From positions 1,543,501 through 1,607,500 of the forward strand of contig NZ_CP065511.1 of NCBI RefSeq assembly GCF_022811925.1: 64,000 bases of DNA. Direction: 5' to 3'. Shown here piece by piece: positions 1-8,315 of the stretch. How positions within the stretch are numbered: position 1 is the stretch's first letter; each line of letters begins with the position of its first letter. Source of the stretch: Cytobacillus oceanisediminis. GTDB taxonomy: Bacteria; Bacillota; Bacilli; Bacillales; Cytobacillaceae. The position numbers and the translations under genes were made by a program. The notes beneath the pieces are model-generated. The model made no database searches. It saw only the letters and a program-made list of their open reading frames with translations, and had not been told where the DNA came from.

Positions 1-233
1 CCTTCATCTGTAACAGGTATATTATTCAGAACTGCAAATCCTGCATCCGTGAATGTCCCGGAAGAATCAATTACTTCATAGGAACGAGGTTCTTTAAAAA
101 TGGAGGCGCCTGCAGTTTCGTGGATTAATAAGGCACTCTCAGTATTTTGCATTGCAACCATGGTTTCATCGGAGTGCTTTTCCTCAATTTTTTTCAAAAA
201 ATCGTAAGTTCCTCTGGCCATATATATCTTCAT
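1..233 (-). CDS. hmoB: Heme-degrading monooxygenase HmoB, partial (C-terminus outside window)
   Basis: Reading the minus strand from the ATG at 233 gives 77 residues that run off the window edge. They begin MKIYMARGTYDFLKKI and contain SYEVIDSSG and GFAVLNNIPVT, a pattern I recognise from B. subtilis HmoB (YhgC), an ABM-fold enzyme that opens the heme ring and releases iron. The start follows a GGAGTG ribosome site. It is divergent from hemE, as in B. subtilis, so heme breakdown and heme synthesis genes share an intergenic region. The part seen is the N-terminal domain; the usual protein is about 165 residues. Identity is inferred from remembered family sequence, not a search. Confidence 0.82.
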   Translation of the reverse strand, partial: MKIYMARGTYDFLKKIEEKHSDETMVAMQNTESALLIHETAGASIFKEPRSYEVIDSSGTFTDAGFAVLNNIPVTDE

Positions 234-555
234 TTTTTCTCACTCCACTTGGAAAAGTTTTATAGTGTTCTTTAAAGGTCATTTTAGTGAAAGCATCATG
301 CTATTAATAGAATCTACATCATAAACACTTCACTCATAAATTTAAATTTTTAATGTGCTAATATCCTTACATTCTTTAATTTTCCCTTATTTAGACAGTT
401 AAAAACGTCAAATTTTTGACATTTGGCCTTCAAATCTATACAAAAACAGAGAAAAAAGGATATAGTCATAAAGGATAGATACTGGCGATTTCTAATTTTG
501 GTATATATATATTACAATAATACGCAGACAAGTCTTGAAAGGTGGATAAAATTTA
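234..555. other. Intergenic region between hmoB and hemE
   Basis: This 322-bp AT-rich gap separates two divergent genes and holds the hemE promoter candidate listed separately. I see no open reading frame, no transcription terminator and no clear palindrome. The hmoB promoter must also lie here, but I could not pick a convincing -35/-10 pair for it. Confidence 0.6.
416..444 (+). promoter_or_regulatory. Candidate sigma-A promoter of hemEHY
   Basis: TTGACA at 416-421 is followed after 17 bp by TACAAA at 439-444 (TATACA at 437-442 is an alternative -10). The -35 box is perfect and the -10 matches 4 of 6. It lies about 110 bp upstream of the hemE start, leaving a sizeable 5' leader. Confidence 0.5.
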
Positions 556-1602
556 ATGACAAACTCATTTAATGATACATTTCTGAAGGCAGCAAGGGGG
601 GAACAGACAGATTATGTTCCTGTTTGGTATATGCGCCAGGCTGGCCGCTCGCAGCCGGAATATAGAGCGATAAAAGAAAAATACTCCCTATTCGAAATTA
701 CACACCAGCCTGAGCTTTGTGCTTATGTTACAAGGCTGCCGGTAGAGCAATATAACAATGATGCTGCCATTCTTTATAAAGATATTATGTCACCGCTTCC
801 TGCCATTGGGGTTGATGTGGAAATTAAATCAGGTATCGGCCCTGTTATTTCAAATCCAATCCGTTCCATAGCAGATGTAGAGAAGCTTGGGGAAATAAAT
901 CCGGAAGAGGACGTTCCATATGTACTGGATACTATTAAGCTTCTTACTCAAGAGCAGTTGACTGTGCCTCTAATCGGTTTTGCAGGGGCTCCATTTACTC
1001 TTGCCAGTTATATGATTGAAGGCGGACCATCAAAGAATTACAACAAAACGAAAGCATTCATGTATGCAGAACCTAAAGCCTGGTTTGCTTTAATGGATAA
1101 GCTTGGGGAAATGACTATTACATATGTGAAATCCCAGGTCAAAGCAGGTGCAAAAGCCATCCAGATTTTCGATTCATGGGTTGGCGCCTTAAATGTGGAG
1201 GATTACCGCTATTTTATTAAGCCTGTAATGAATCGTATTTTCTCTGCCTTAAAAGAAGAGAATGTCCCGCTGATCATGTTCGGTGTAGGCGCAAGCCACC
1301 TGGCATTGGAGTGGGACGATCTGCCGCTTGATGTAGTTGGGCTGGATTGGAGACTTCCGATTCAGGAAGCAAGGGCAAAAGGCATCTCCAAAACAGTTCA
1401 GGGCAATCTTGATCCGGCTATTCTCCTTGCACCATGGGAGGTTATAGAGGAAAAGGCAAAAGCAATTCTCGATCAGGGAATGGCCCAGCCGGGTTATATA
1501 TTCAATCTTGGGCATGGTGTTTTCCCGGAGGTTAATCCGGACACCTTAAGAAAATTAACAACTTTTATTCATGAATACTCTGCTTCAAAATTAAGCAAGT
1601 AG
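556..1602 (+). CDS. hemE: Uroporphyrinogen decarboxylase HemE
   Basis: HemE removes four acetate carboxyl groups from uroporphyrinogen III to give coproporphyrinogen III in the cytoplasm. The 348-residue product has the family's N-terminal signature [11 protein letters not shown] near residue 21 and the second signature [17 protein letters not shown] near residue 155, and its length is close to the B. subtilis enzyme (about 353). The ATG follows an AAGGTGG site at a good distance. It opens the hemE-hemH-hemY operon; hemH starts about 120 bp downstream. Nothing in it looks damaged. Confidence 0.96.
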   Translation: MTNSFNDTFLKAARGEQTDYVPVWYMRQAGRSQPEYRAIKEKYSLFEITHQPELCAYVTRLPVEQYNNDAAILYKDIMSPLPAIGVDVEIKSGIGPVISNPIRSIADVEKLGEINPEEDVPYVLDTIKLLTQEQLTVPLIGFAGAPFTLASYMIEGGPSKNYNKTKAFMYAEPKAWFALMDKLGEMTITYVKSQVKAGAKAIQIFDSWVGALNVEDYRYFIKPVMNRIFSALKEENVPLIMFGVGASHLALEWDDLPLDVVGLDWRLPIQEARAKGISKTVQGNLDPAILLAPWEVIEEKAKAILDQGMAQPGYIFNLGHGVFPEVNPDTLRKLTTFIHEYSASKLSK

Positions 1603-1725
1603 CCTCCGGTTTGCTTTATGCGATAGCAGGCTGCATTTGCATATTGCTATGAGCATTTGTTTTGTAATCGATTTGTTTTTTGGCACAATAAAAACTGGAG
1701 ACAGAAAGAATTTGAGGTGGATGAC

Positions 1726-2658
1726 ATGGGTAAAAAGACAATGGGTTTACTTGTAATGGCTTATGGAACTCCCTATAAGGAAGAAGACATTGAGCGTTAC
1801 TATACACATATCCGCAGGGGAAGAAAGCCTTCTGAGGAAATGCTTGAAGATTTAAGAAGCAGATATGAAGCGATTGGCGGAATATCACCGCTTGCAGAAA
1901 TTACTAAAGATCAGGCTGAAAAACTTGAACTGCATTTAAATGAAATTCAGGACGATTATGAATTCAAAATGTATTTAGGGTTAAAGCATATTGAGCCTTT
2001 CGTAGAAGATGCGGTTAAACAAATGCATGAGGATGGGATTGAAGAGGCTGTCAGCATTGTTCTTGCACCTCATTTCTCAACCTTTAGCGTAAAATCATAT
2101 AACGGCAGAGCCAAAGAAGAGGCTGAAAAGCTTGGTGGTCCTGTAATAAAATCAGTTGAAAGCTGGTATAAAGAGCCTAAGTTTATCAAATATTGGGCCG
2201 ATCGTGTAAAGGAAACATTCGATAAAATGCCTGCTGAAGAAAAAGATTCTGCAGTGTTAATTGTTTCTGCACATAGTTTGCCTGAAAAAATTCTGAAATC
2301 AGGGGATCCATATCCGCATCAGCTGCAGGAAACAGCTGACCTCATTGCCGAACAGGCTGGTGTCAAAAACTATGCCGTTGGCTGGCAAAGTGCAGGAAAC
2401 ACACCTGAGCCTTGGCTTGGTCCTGATGTGCAGGATTTGACAAGAGACCTTTATGAAAACAAGGGCTACAAGGCATTTGTGTATACTCCTGTTGGTTTTG
2501 TGTCAGATCATCTTGAAGTGCTGTACGACAATGACTATGAATGCAAAGTTGTCACTGATGAGCTTGGTGCAGGCTATTACCGTCCCGAAATGCCAAATTC
2601 TAAGCCGGAGTTTATTGATGCGATGTCAGATGCCATTTTTAAATTGCTGAATAGATAA
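1726..2658 (+). CDS. hemH: Coproporphyrin ferrochelatase HemH/CpfC
   Basis: This enzyme inserts ferrous iron into coproporphyrin III in the Gram-positive heme route. I place the start at the ATG at 1726, after GAGGTGG, not at the longer frame opening at 1657; this gives 310 residues, the B. subtilis length. The catalytic pair is visible: His183 in SAHSLPEK and Glu264 in [27 protein letters not shown] is the classic ferrochelatase C-terminal signature. It is the middle gene of hemEHY and hemY follows after 30 bp. Confidence 0.95.
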   Translation: MGKKTMGLLVMAYGTPYKEEDIERYYTHIRRGRKPSEEMLEDLRSRYEAIGGISPLAEITKDQAEKLELHLNEIQDDYEFKMYLGLKHIEPFVEDAVKQMHEDGIEEAVSIVLAPHFSTFSVKSYNGRAKEEAEKLGGPVIKSVESWYKEPKFIKYWADRVKETFDKMPAEEKDSAVLIVSAHSLPEKILKSGDPYPHQLQETADLIAEQAGVKNYAVGWQSAGNTPEPWLGPDVQDLTRDLYENKGYKAFVYTPVGFVSDHLEVLYDNDYECKVVTDELGAGYYRPEMPNSKPEFIDAMSDAIFKLLNR

Positions 2659-2688
2659 GCAAAAAATTAGAAAAGAAGGCGATTTACC

Positions 2689-4128
2689 GTGCAGGGAGAG
2701 AGACAGAAAGTTGTTGTTGCCGGAGGAGGAATTACTGGTCTTGCTGCAGCTTACTATCTGCAGAAGGAAGCAAAAGAAAAAGGAATGGCCCTGGATATAA
2801 AGCTCATAGAAGCCTCACATCGTCTTGGCGGCAAGATTCAAACGATAACACGAGACGGTTTTGTGATCGAAAGAGGGCCAGATTCCTTTTTGGCCCGTAA
2901 ACAAAGTGCGTCCCGGCTTGCCAAGGAAGCAGGCCTGGAAAAAGAGCTTGTGAGAAATACATCCGGTAAGTCCTATGTGCTTGTAAGGCAGCGTCTATTT
3001 CCAATGCCGGGCGGATCCATCATGGGGATCCCGACACAAATTGCTCCCTTTATTACAACCGGCTTATTCTCTCCCGCAGGGAAGGCAAGAGCTGTTGCAG
3101 ATTTTGTGCTGCCGCGCTCCAATCCTTCCAATGATCAGTCACTGGGTGCCTTTTTTAGAAGAAGGCTTGGTGATGAGGTTGTCGATAATTTGATTGAACC
3201 GCTTCTCTCTGGCATATATGCTGGCGATATTGATCAATTAAGCCTTATGGCCACTTTCCCGCAGTTTTACCAGGTTGAGCAGAAGTATAGAAGTTTAATT
3301 CTGGGAATGAAAAAGTCCACAGGATCTCAGCCGAAACAAGCCGCAAACCGCAAGAGCAAAGAAGGGATGTTCCTTACTTTCAAATCAGGGCTTCAATCAC
3401 TTGTCGATGCCCTCGAGAGCAAGCTTGAACCTGGAACTGTACTGAAAGGCCATCGCATTGAATCGATTATGAAGGCTGGCAGAGGCTATACAGTTGAAAT
3501 GAATGGCGGAGAAAACCTTCAGGCAGATTGCATGGTTATGGCTGTTCCCCACCATGCTCTGTGCAGCATATTCTCTGGCTGGGGACTTTTTGAGCAGTTC
3601 AAAGAAATGCCGTCCACTTCAGTGGCAACTGTAGCGCTGGCCTTTCCTGAGGAAGCGATCGAAAGGGATATTGACGGAACCGGTTTTGTTGTTTCACGCC
3701 ATAGTGATTACACCATTACTGCATGTACCTGGACACATAAGAAATGGCCCCATTCGACCCCAAAAGGAAAAGTGCTTCTGCGCTGTTACGTTGGCAAAGC
3801 CGGTGATGAAGCTGTGGTGGATCTGTCAGATGATCAAATTGTTAAAGTTGTACTTGATGATTTAAATAAAACAATGAATATAAAAATGAATCCGGACTTT
3901 GTTTATGTAACAAGATGGAAGGATTCTATGCCGCAGTATACTGTAGGACATAAAGAACGCGTCGGGCTGGCAAAGAAACAGGCACAGGAAAAGCTGCCGG
4001 GCATTTTTCTGGCAGGAAGTTCATTTGAAGGTCTTGGCGTTCCTGACTGCATAGATCAGGCAGAAGAGGCAGTTCGAAATGCAGTTGAATACTTGCAAAG
4101 CAACAAGCAAAAAGCTGTCCATTTGTGA
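2689..4128 (+). CDS. hemY: Coproporphyrinogen III oxidase HemY/CgoX
   Basis: A FAD-dependent oxidase that converts coproporphyrinogen III to coproporphyrin III. The 479-residue product starts at a GTG preceded by AGAAGG. The dinucleotide-binding motif VVVAGGGITGLAAAYYL is at residues 8-24 and the C-terminal FAD-contact region reads IFLAGSSFEGLGVPDCI. In Firmicutes this protein belongs to the coproporphyrin-dependent branch with HemH; the older name is protoporphyrinogen oxidase. It is the last gene of the operon, and its TGA stop codon sits inside the terminator hairpin. Confidence 0.94.
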   Translation: MQGERQKVVVAGGGITGLAAAYYLQKEAKEKGMALDIKLIEASHRLGGKIQTITRDGFVIERGPDSFLARKQSASRLAKEAGLEKELVRNTSGKSYVLVRQRLFPMPGGSIMGIPTQIAPFITTGLFSPAGKARAVADFVLPRSNPSNDQSLGAFFRRRLGDEVVDNLIEPLLSGIYAGDIDQLSLMATFPQFYQVEQKYRSLILGMKKSTGSQPKQAANRKSKEGMFLTFKSGLQSLVDALESKLEPGTVLKGHRIESIMKAGRGYTVEMNGGENLQADCMVMAVPHHALCSIFSGWGLFEQFKEMPSTSVATVALAFPEEAIERDIDGTGFVVSRHSDYTITACTWTHKKWPHSTPKGKVLLRCYVGKAGDEAVVDLSDDQIVKVVLDDLNKTMNIKMNPDFVYVTRWKDSMPQYTVGHKERVGLAKKQAQEKLPGIFLAGSSFEGLGVPDCIDQAEEAVRNAVEYLQSNKQKAVHL

Positions 4129-4137
4129 CAGCTTTTT
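4111..4137 (+). terminator. Rho-independent terminator of hemEHY
   Basis: A perfect 9-bp stem (AAAGCTGTC at 4111-4119, GACAGCTTT at 4127-4135) with a 7-nt loop is followed by a T-run. The hemY stop codon (4126-4128) spans the loop and the start of the second arm. Confidence 0.85.
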
Positions 4138-4197
4138 AAATTGGCATCATTTCAGGTTGCTTTTTCAATTAGAGTATGATAAATTACTTTTTGTACT

Positions 4198-4224
4198 AAT
4201 GACCAATTTGTTCATTTAGTCATT
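4198..4224. promoter_or_regulatory. Candidate YhgD operator upstream of yhgD
   Basis: The site is AATGACCAA, 9 bp, then TTAGTCATT: an inverted repeat with one mismatch. The same two arms with the same spacing recur before yhgE at 4837-4863. It lies just after a possible -10 (TATGAT at 4175) and 17 bp before the yhgD start, a position that would block transcription. Confidence 0.7.
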
Positions 4225-4240
4225 TTTAAGAGGTGAGTTT

Positions 4241-4813
4241 ATGTCAGCAGATCGGAAACAGCAAATTATTGAGGCGGCCACTAAATCATTTTCTCTGTTT
4301 GGATATAAAGCAACCACTATGGATCAGGTTGCAAAGCTTGCAAATGTAGGAAAAGGCACTATTTATAATTTCTTTAAAAATAAAGAAGAGCTGTTTGATG
4401 AAATTATCCATACGCTCATCGTAGAAATGAAAAGCGCAGCTGATGAAGCGCTTGATCCTTCTTTGCCCTTTCATAAAAATGTTCATCGGGGATTGTATAA
4501 AATACTTGAATTCCGTATGAAGCATCAGCTGACAATCAAGCTTTTCCAAGAAGCAAAGGAAATGGGAACTCCTGCTGTTACAGATGTAATTGGGAAAGTA
4601 GAGGATGCGATATTAAATTATGTAAAAGACAAAGTTGCACAAGCGATTGAAAAAGGAGAAATCCGTCAATGCGATCCGGAACTGACATCTTTTGTGATGC
4701 TGAAGCTTTATATTGCTCTCATATTTGATTGGGAGCAGCGTCATGAACCTTTAGAAAAAGAAAAAATTGCTATGCTGTTTGAACAATACATTATGAAAGG
4801 ATTATCGAATTAG
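4241..4813 (+). CDS. yhgD: TetR/AcrR-family regulator YhgD
   Basis: A 190-residue one-component repressor. The N-terminal TetR helix-turn-helix is clear: IIEAATKSFSLFGYKATTMDQVA then KGTIYNFFKNKEELF at residues 9-50. The C-terminal half is the helical ligand-binding region, whose ligand is unknown. It follows hemY and precedes yhgE, the B. subtilis order. Matching inverted repeats before its own start and before yhgE suggest it represses both itself and yhgE. The ATG at 4241 follows GAGGTGAG. Confidence 0.88.
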   Translation: MSADRKQQIIEAATKSFSLFGYKATTMDQVAKLANVGKGTIYNFFKNKEELFDEIIHTLIVEMKSAADEALDPSLPFHKNVHRGLYKILEFRMKHQLTIKLFQEAKEMGTPAVTDVIGKVEDAILNYVKDKVAQAIEKGEIRQCDPELTSFVMLKLYIALIFDWEQRHEPLEKEKIAMLFEQYIMKGLSN

Positions 4814-4836
4814 ATAGTCCTAAATTTTTTCAGAAA

Positions 4837-4863
4837 AATGACCAAATGAGGAATTTAGTCATT
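4837..4863. promoter_or_regulatory. Candidate YhgD operator upstream of yhgE
   Basis: The site is AATGACCAA, 9 bp, then TTAGTCATT, with arms identical to those of the site at 4198-4224 and a different centre. It lies between yhgD and yhgE, 24 bp before the yhgE start, and suggests a second promoter for yhgE or a roadblock site. Confidence 0.7.
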
Positions 4864-4886
4864 AAGTTATAACGGAGGGATTTACG

Positions 4887-7055
4887 GTGAACAACAAACT
4901 TTTCTTGAAGGAGTTTTCAGCAATTATAAAAAACAAAAAGCTGCTGATTCCTATTATAGCAGTAATGTTTATTCCTATTTTATACAGCGGAATGTTTCTT
5001 TGGGCATTTTGGGATCCATACGATCATTTAGATGATCTGCCTGTTGCTATCGTTAACGAGGATGCCGGTGCTGCATTTGAAGAAAATGACTTGCATCTGG
5101 GCGATGACCTTGTTGATAAATTAAAGGAAAGCAAGGACTTTAATTTTCAATTTGTTGATAAAGCGGAAGCATACAAAGATCTAAATGATCAGCAATATTA
5201 TATGCTTGTTGAAATCCCTAAGGATTTTTCCAAGAATGCAACCACTCTCCTGGAAGACAATCCGCAGAAAATGAACCTGATTTACGTTCCCAATGAGAGC
5301 TACAATTTTTTATCAGCTCAAATTGGCGGAACAGCTGTAGAAAAAATTAAAGCGTCTCTGTCAGAAAAAGTGACTGAAACATATGCAGAAACAATGTTCG
5401 ATAAGGTAGGGGAACTGGCAGATGGCATTGGACAGGCAAGTGATGGGGCTCTTCAAATCAGCGAAGGAGCTGCAGGTTTAAAGGATGGTTCTAAAACGCT
5501 GCATGAGAAGCTGGAGCTTTTGGCCGATAAATCCATTGAATTCAATAATGGCGTAAGCTCAGCAAGCAAAGGTTCAGAGGAAATGGCAGAAGGAGCTAAA
5601 TCCCTTTCAGAAGGATTAGGCAAACTGGCTGAAGGCCAATCAGAATTAAGTAAAGCATCTGATCAGCTGGAATCTGGAAGTGAAAAGCTTTCTGCAGGTG
5701 TTACACAAACAAAGGCAGGGATTGTTACTGTAAAGGAAAAACTTCCTGTTATGATTGATGGAACCGAGCAGCTTGAAAATGGAGCGAAAACCTTATCTTC
5801 ATCTCTGGAACAATGGCAAACGGAGGCACAAAAACTAAGCGGAGGCACTGCTCTTTTAGAGCAAAAGCTGCAGGGCTTTATTTCGCAGCTTCCGGATGGA
5901 TCTCCTGAAAAAGCTGAGCTTCAGACTGCGCTTGCCCAGCTGAAGGCTGGATCAGCCCAGCTTGCTGAGTCAGCTGGCAAACTATCTGCGGGAGGAGCCG
6001 AATTGTCCCAAAAAATGGGGCAGCTAAATGAAGGACAGCTGCAGCTCCAGCAGGGAATAAATCAGCTTGCCCAAGGGGCATCCGAGCTGGAAACTGGTTC
6101 TCAGCAGCTAGTACAGGGCCATAAAGATTTCGGTGCTGGAATGGAAACATTTGCTCAGAAATTTGGTGAAGCACAAGCCGGAGCAGACAGGCTAGCAGGC
6201 GGTGCAGCAGATTTATCAGGCGGGCTTGGCAAACTGACCCAAGGTTCAGCTGCATTTGCAGATGGCACAAAGCAGCTTGAAGATGGCGCAGGCAAAGTAG
6301 CTGAAGGTAATACACAAATTTATGAAGGATCTTCAGAGTTAGCAAATAAATTAGCGGATGGCGCTGAAAATGCTTCATCTGTAAATGCCAGCGATAAAAC
6401 TTATAATATGATGGCAAACCCGGTAGAAATAGATAATGAGAAGATTACAGAAGTTCCTAACTATGGTACAGGGTTCGCGCCTTATTTTCTGTCTCTTGGC
6501 CTTTTCGTAGGTGCTCTGCTTCTTTCTATTGTATTCCCGCTTCGGGAGCCGGCTGGCGTTCCGCGGTCAGGATTTAGCTGGTTTGCAAGCAAGTTTGGGA
6601 TTCTTGCTGGAATAGGCATTATTCAGGGTCTCATTGCAGCCATGATTCTATTGCTGGGACTTGGCCTGGAAGTGCAGAGTGTACCTTTGTTTCTTCTGTT
6701 TACAATCATAACCAGCATTACTTTCATAGCGCTGATTCAATTTTTTGTCACCGTCATGGGTGATCCGGGCCGGTTTGTTGCAATAATCATATTAATTCTC
6801 CAGCTGACAACAAGTGCTGGTACTTTCCCGCTTGAGCTGATTCCTAATGCACTTCAGCCAATCAGTTCATACTTGCCTATGACCTATTCTGTTTCCGGAC
6901 TAAAGGCTGTCATTTCTAGCGGAAATTTTGATTTCATGTGGGAGAATGCAGTCATTCTATTGAGTTTTGCTGCCCTGTTCATTGCAGGAACTTTTGTTTA
7001 CTTTACTGCAATGCACAAGAAAAAATTTGCAGCTGCTGCAGGGCAGGCTGATTGA
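4887..7055 (+). CDS. yhgE: YhgE/Pip-family membrane protein
   Basis: A 722-residue membrane protein of the YhgE/Pip (phage infection protein) family, related to ABC-2-type permease folds. There is one membrane segment near residues 18-40, then a long outer-surface region (about 50-540), then five membrane segments at the C-terminus. The outer region is full of short repeats of the form G-A-x-x-L-x-x-G and is likely a long helical stalk. Start is a GTG after CGGAGGGA. In lactococci Pip is a phage receptor; the cellular role in Bacillus is not settled. Control by YhgD is inferred from the operators. Confidence 0.9.
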   Translation: MNNKLFLKEFSAIIKNKKLLIPIIAVMFIPILYSGMFLWAFWDPYDHLDDLPVAIVNEDAGAAFEENDLHLGDDLVDKLKESKDFNFQFVDKAEAYKDLNDQQYYMLVEIPKDFSKNATTLLEDNPQKMNLIYVPNESYNFLSAQIGGTAVEKIKASLSEKVTETYAETMFDKVGELADGIGQASDGALQISEGAAGLKDGSKTLHEKLELLADKSIEFNNGVSSASKGSEEMAEGAKSLSEGLGKLAEGQSELSKASDQLESGSEKLSAGVTQTKAGIVTVKEKLPVMIDGTEQLENGAKTLSSSLEQWQTEAQKLSGGTALLEQKLQGFISQLPDGSPEKAELQTALAQLKAGSAQLAESAGKLSAGGAELSQKMGQLNEGQLQLQQGINQLAQGASELETGSQQLVQGHKDFGAGMETFAQKFGEAQAGADRLAGGAADLSGGLGKLTQGSAAFADGTKQLEDGAGKVAEGNTQIYEGSSELANKLADGAENASSVNASDKTYNMMANPVEIDNEKITEVPNYGTGFAPYFLSLGLFVGALLLSIVFPLREPAGVPRSGFSWFASKFGILAGIGIIQGLIAAMILLLGLGLEVQSVPLFLLFTIITSITFIALIQFFVTVMGDPGRFVAIIILILQLTTSAGTFPLELIPNALQPISSYLPMTYSVSGLKAVISSGNFDFMWENAVILLSFAALFIAGTFVYFTAMHKKKFAAAAGQAD

Positions 7056-7070
7056 TTATAAGCAAAAAAC

Positions 7071-7096
7071 AAAGCCAGCCCACAGGGCTGGCTTTT
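7071..7096 (+). terminator. Terminator after yhgE
   Basis: A perfect 11-bp stem, AAAGCCAGCCC and GGGCTGGCTTT, with a 3-nt loop is followed by T's. It lies between convergent yhgE and yhfH and may act in both directions. Confidence 0.88.
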
Positions 7097-7107
7097 AATA
7101 TATTATT

Positions 7108-7242
7108 CTATAAATCTGTTATTCCCATGCACTTATCACACTTGTTTCCGTAGCATTCATGCTGCTCTTCGATCGACTTCCCGCATTCTGAACATTGTTT
7201 TGCCGGCAGGTTTCTGAAAAACTCCATAATGTTTTGAATCAT
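7108..7242 (-). CDS. yhfH: YhfH-type small zinc-ribbon protein
   Basis: A 44-residue ORF starting MIQNIMEFFRNLPAKQC. Cysteines at 17, 20, 30, 35 and 38 form CxxC...CxxC and suggest one bound zinc. I recognise it as the YhfH family of Bacillaceae, whose function is unknown. The ATG is preceded by a perfect AGGAGG and the promoter at 7297-7325 is near-consensus, so it is very probably expressed. In B. subtilis yhfH also lies next to yhfI. Confidence 0.82.
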   Translation of the reverse strand: MIQNIMEFFRNLPAKQCSECGKSIEEQHECYGNKCDKCMGITDL

Positions 7243-7296
7243 GTTGAAGCCTCCTAATTTGTGAATTTGTTCTAAATAGTTTGATTATTTAAGTTG

Positions 7297-7325
7297 ATTG
7301 TATTATAACAGAATTCATATGTCAA
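7297..7325 (-). promoter_or_regulatory. Sigma-A promoter of yhfH
   Basis: On the minus strand TTGACA (7320-7325) is separated by 17 bp from TACAAT (7297-7302), nearly consensus. It lies about 55 bp upstream of the yhfH start. Confidence 0.72.
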
Positions 7326-7425
7326 CTTCTGTTTCAATACAATTTTAAAAAAGTGAAAAAATAGGCATAATCGAGTATATTGGACATAGGAAAGCTGGGT
7401 CTTTCTTGAGAGTTTGTTATAAGTC

Positions 7426-7448
7426 AAAGCGTAAGGTTTACGCTTTTC
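7426..7448. repeat. Hairpin AAAGCGTAA/TTACGCTTT
   Basis: A perfect 9-bp stem with a 3-nt loop followed by TTCT. It sits just before the repeat copy at 7474-7552 and shares the ACGCTTTTCT ending of that family, so it is probably a related remnant. Confidence 0.5.
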
Positions 7449-7473
7449 TAAAGTGATAAGCTATAAACTCTGA

Positions 7474-7552
7474 AGTTAGATAACTGTCTGGCTCCAGGCG
7501 CCAGCGCCTTTCAGGTCTAAGCCGGAAAAGGCGGGCGCCTTGCGCTTTTTTT
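7474..7552. repeat. Dispersed intergenic repeat, copy 1
   Basis: The sequence opens with ATAACTGTCTGGCTCCAG and ends GGGCGCCTTGCGCTTTTTTT. It matches the edges of the copies near 25.4, 41.7 and 48.0 kb. Complementary GGCGC arms allow a hairpin with a T-rich tail, so it may also end transcripts. It lies directly upstream of the yhfI ribosome site. Confidence 0.65.
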
Positions 7553-7568
7553 ATAAGGAGGAAACGTG

Positions 7569-8303
7569 ATGAAGTTAACTGTTATTGGGAGCTGGGGCGG
7601 TTATCCTAAAGCAGATGAGGCCAGTTCAGGGTATTTGCTGGAGCATGAAGGGTTTCATTTGCTGATCGACTGCGGAAGCGGCGTCCTTTCAAAAATGCAG
7701 AATTTTTTTCAGCCAGAAGAATTGGATGCATTGATTATCTCCCATTACCACCCAGATCACATTGCGGATATAGGGGTTCTGCAGCATGCAAGGCTCATTC
7801 AGGGTTTTTTGGGCAGGAAAACAGATACACTCCCGATTTATGGTCATTCCCTTGATCAGCATGAATTTGCCAAATTTACATACAAGGATATCACAAAAGG
7901 AGTCTGCTATGATCCTGATGGCACTCTCTCTGCAGGGCCGTTTCAAATTCGCTTTTTAAAGACTAATCACCCTGTGACATGCTATGCAATGAGAATTGAA
8001 GCAGACGGCAAAACGCTTATTTATACGGCTGATACCTCATATAAAGAAGAGCTGGTTGCATTTAGCGAAAATGCTGATTTATTAGTTTGCGAATGCAATT
8101 TTTATGGTCATCAAAATGGAAAAAATGCAGGGCATATGACAAGCTTGGATGCTGGAACATTGGCCAGCAAAGCAAATGTCAAAAATTTGCTGCTGACTCA
8201 TTTGCCTCATTATGGTGAACTTCGAAAACTGAAGGAAGAGGCTTCAACAAAATATACCGGTCCTATTTCTATTGCGGATTATCAATGGTCCCATACTTTT
8301 TGA
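7569..8303 (+). CDS. yhfI: Metallo-beta-lactamase-fold hydrolase YhfI
   Basis: A 244-residue protein of the metallo-beta-lactamase fold, the RNase Z-like branch. The zinc motif HYHPDH is near residue 59, and further ligands are in TNHPV (about 137), YTADTSY (about 155) and LLTHLPHY (about 215). The substrate is unknown. I prefer the ATG at 7569 over the GTG at 7566, as it sits 7 bp after AAGGAGG. lplJ starts 12 bp downstream, and the two genes are also adjacent in B. subtilis, so they probably share a transcript. Confidence 0.86.
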   Translation: MKLTVIGSWGGYPKADEASSGYLLEHEGFHLLIDCGSGVLSKMQNFFQPEELDALIISHYHPDHIADIGVLQHARLIQGFLGRKTDTLPIYGHSLDQHEFAKFTYKDITKGVCYDPDGTLSAGPFQIRFLKTNHPVTCYAMRIEADGKTLIYTADTSYKEELVAFSENADLLVCECNFYGHQNGKNAGHMTSLDAGTLASKANVKNLLLTHLPHYGELRKLKEEASTKYTGPISIADYQWSHTF

Positions 8304-8315
8304 GGAGGAAAACAG

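Noticed and set aside
5878-6417. 179-residue open frame on the minus strand opposite yhgE
   Set aside because: It mirrors the repeated codons of the YhgE stalk, is low-complexity, and has no ribosome site; yhgE itself has clear family features.
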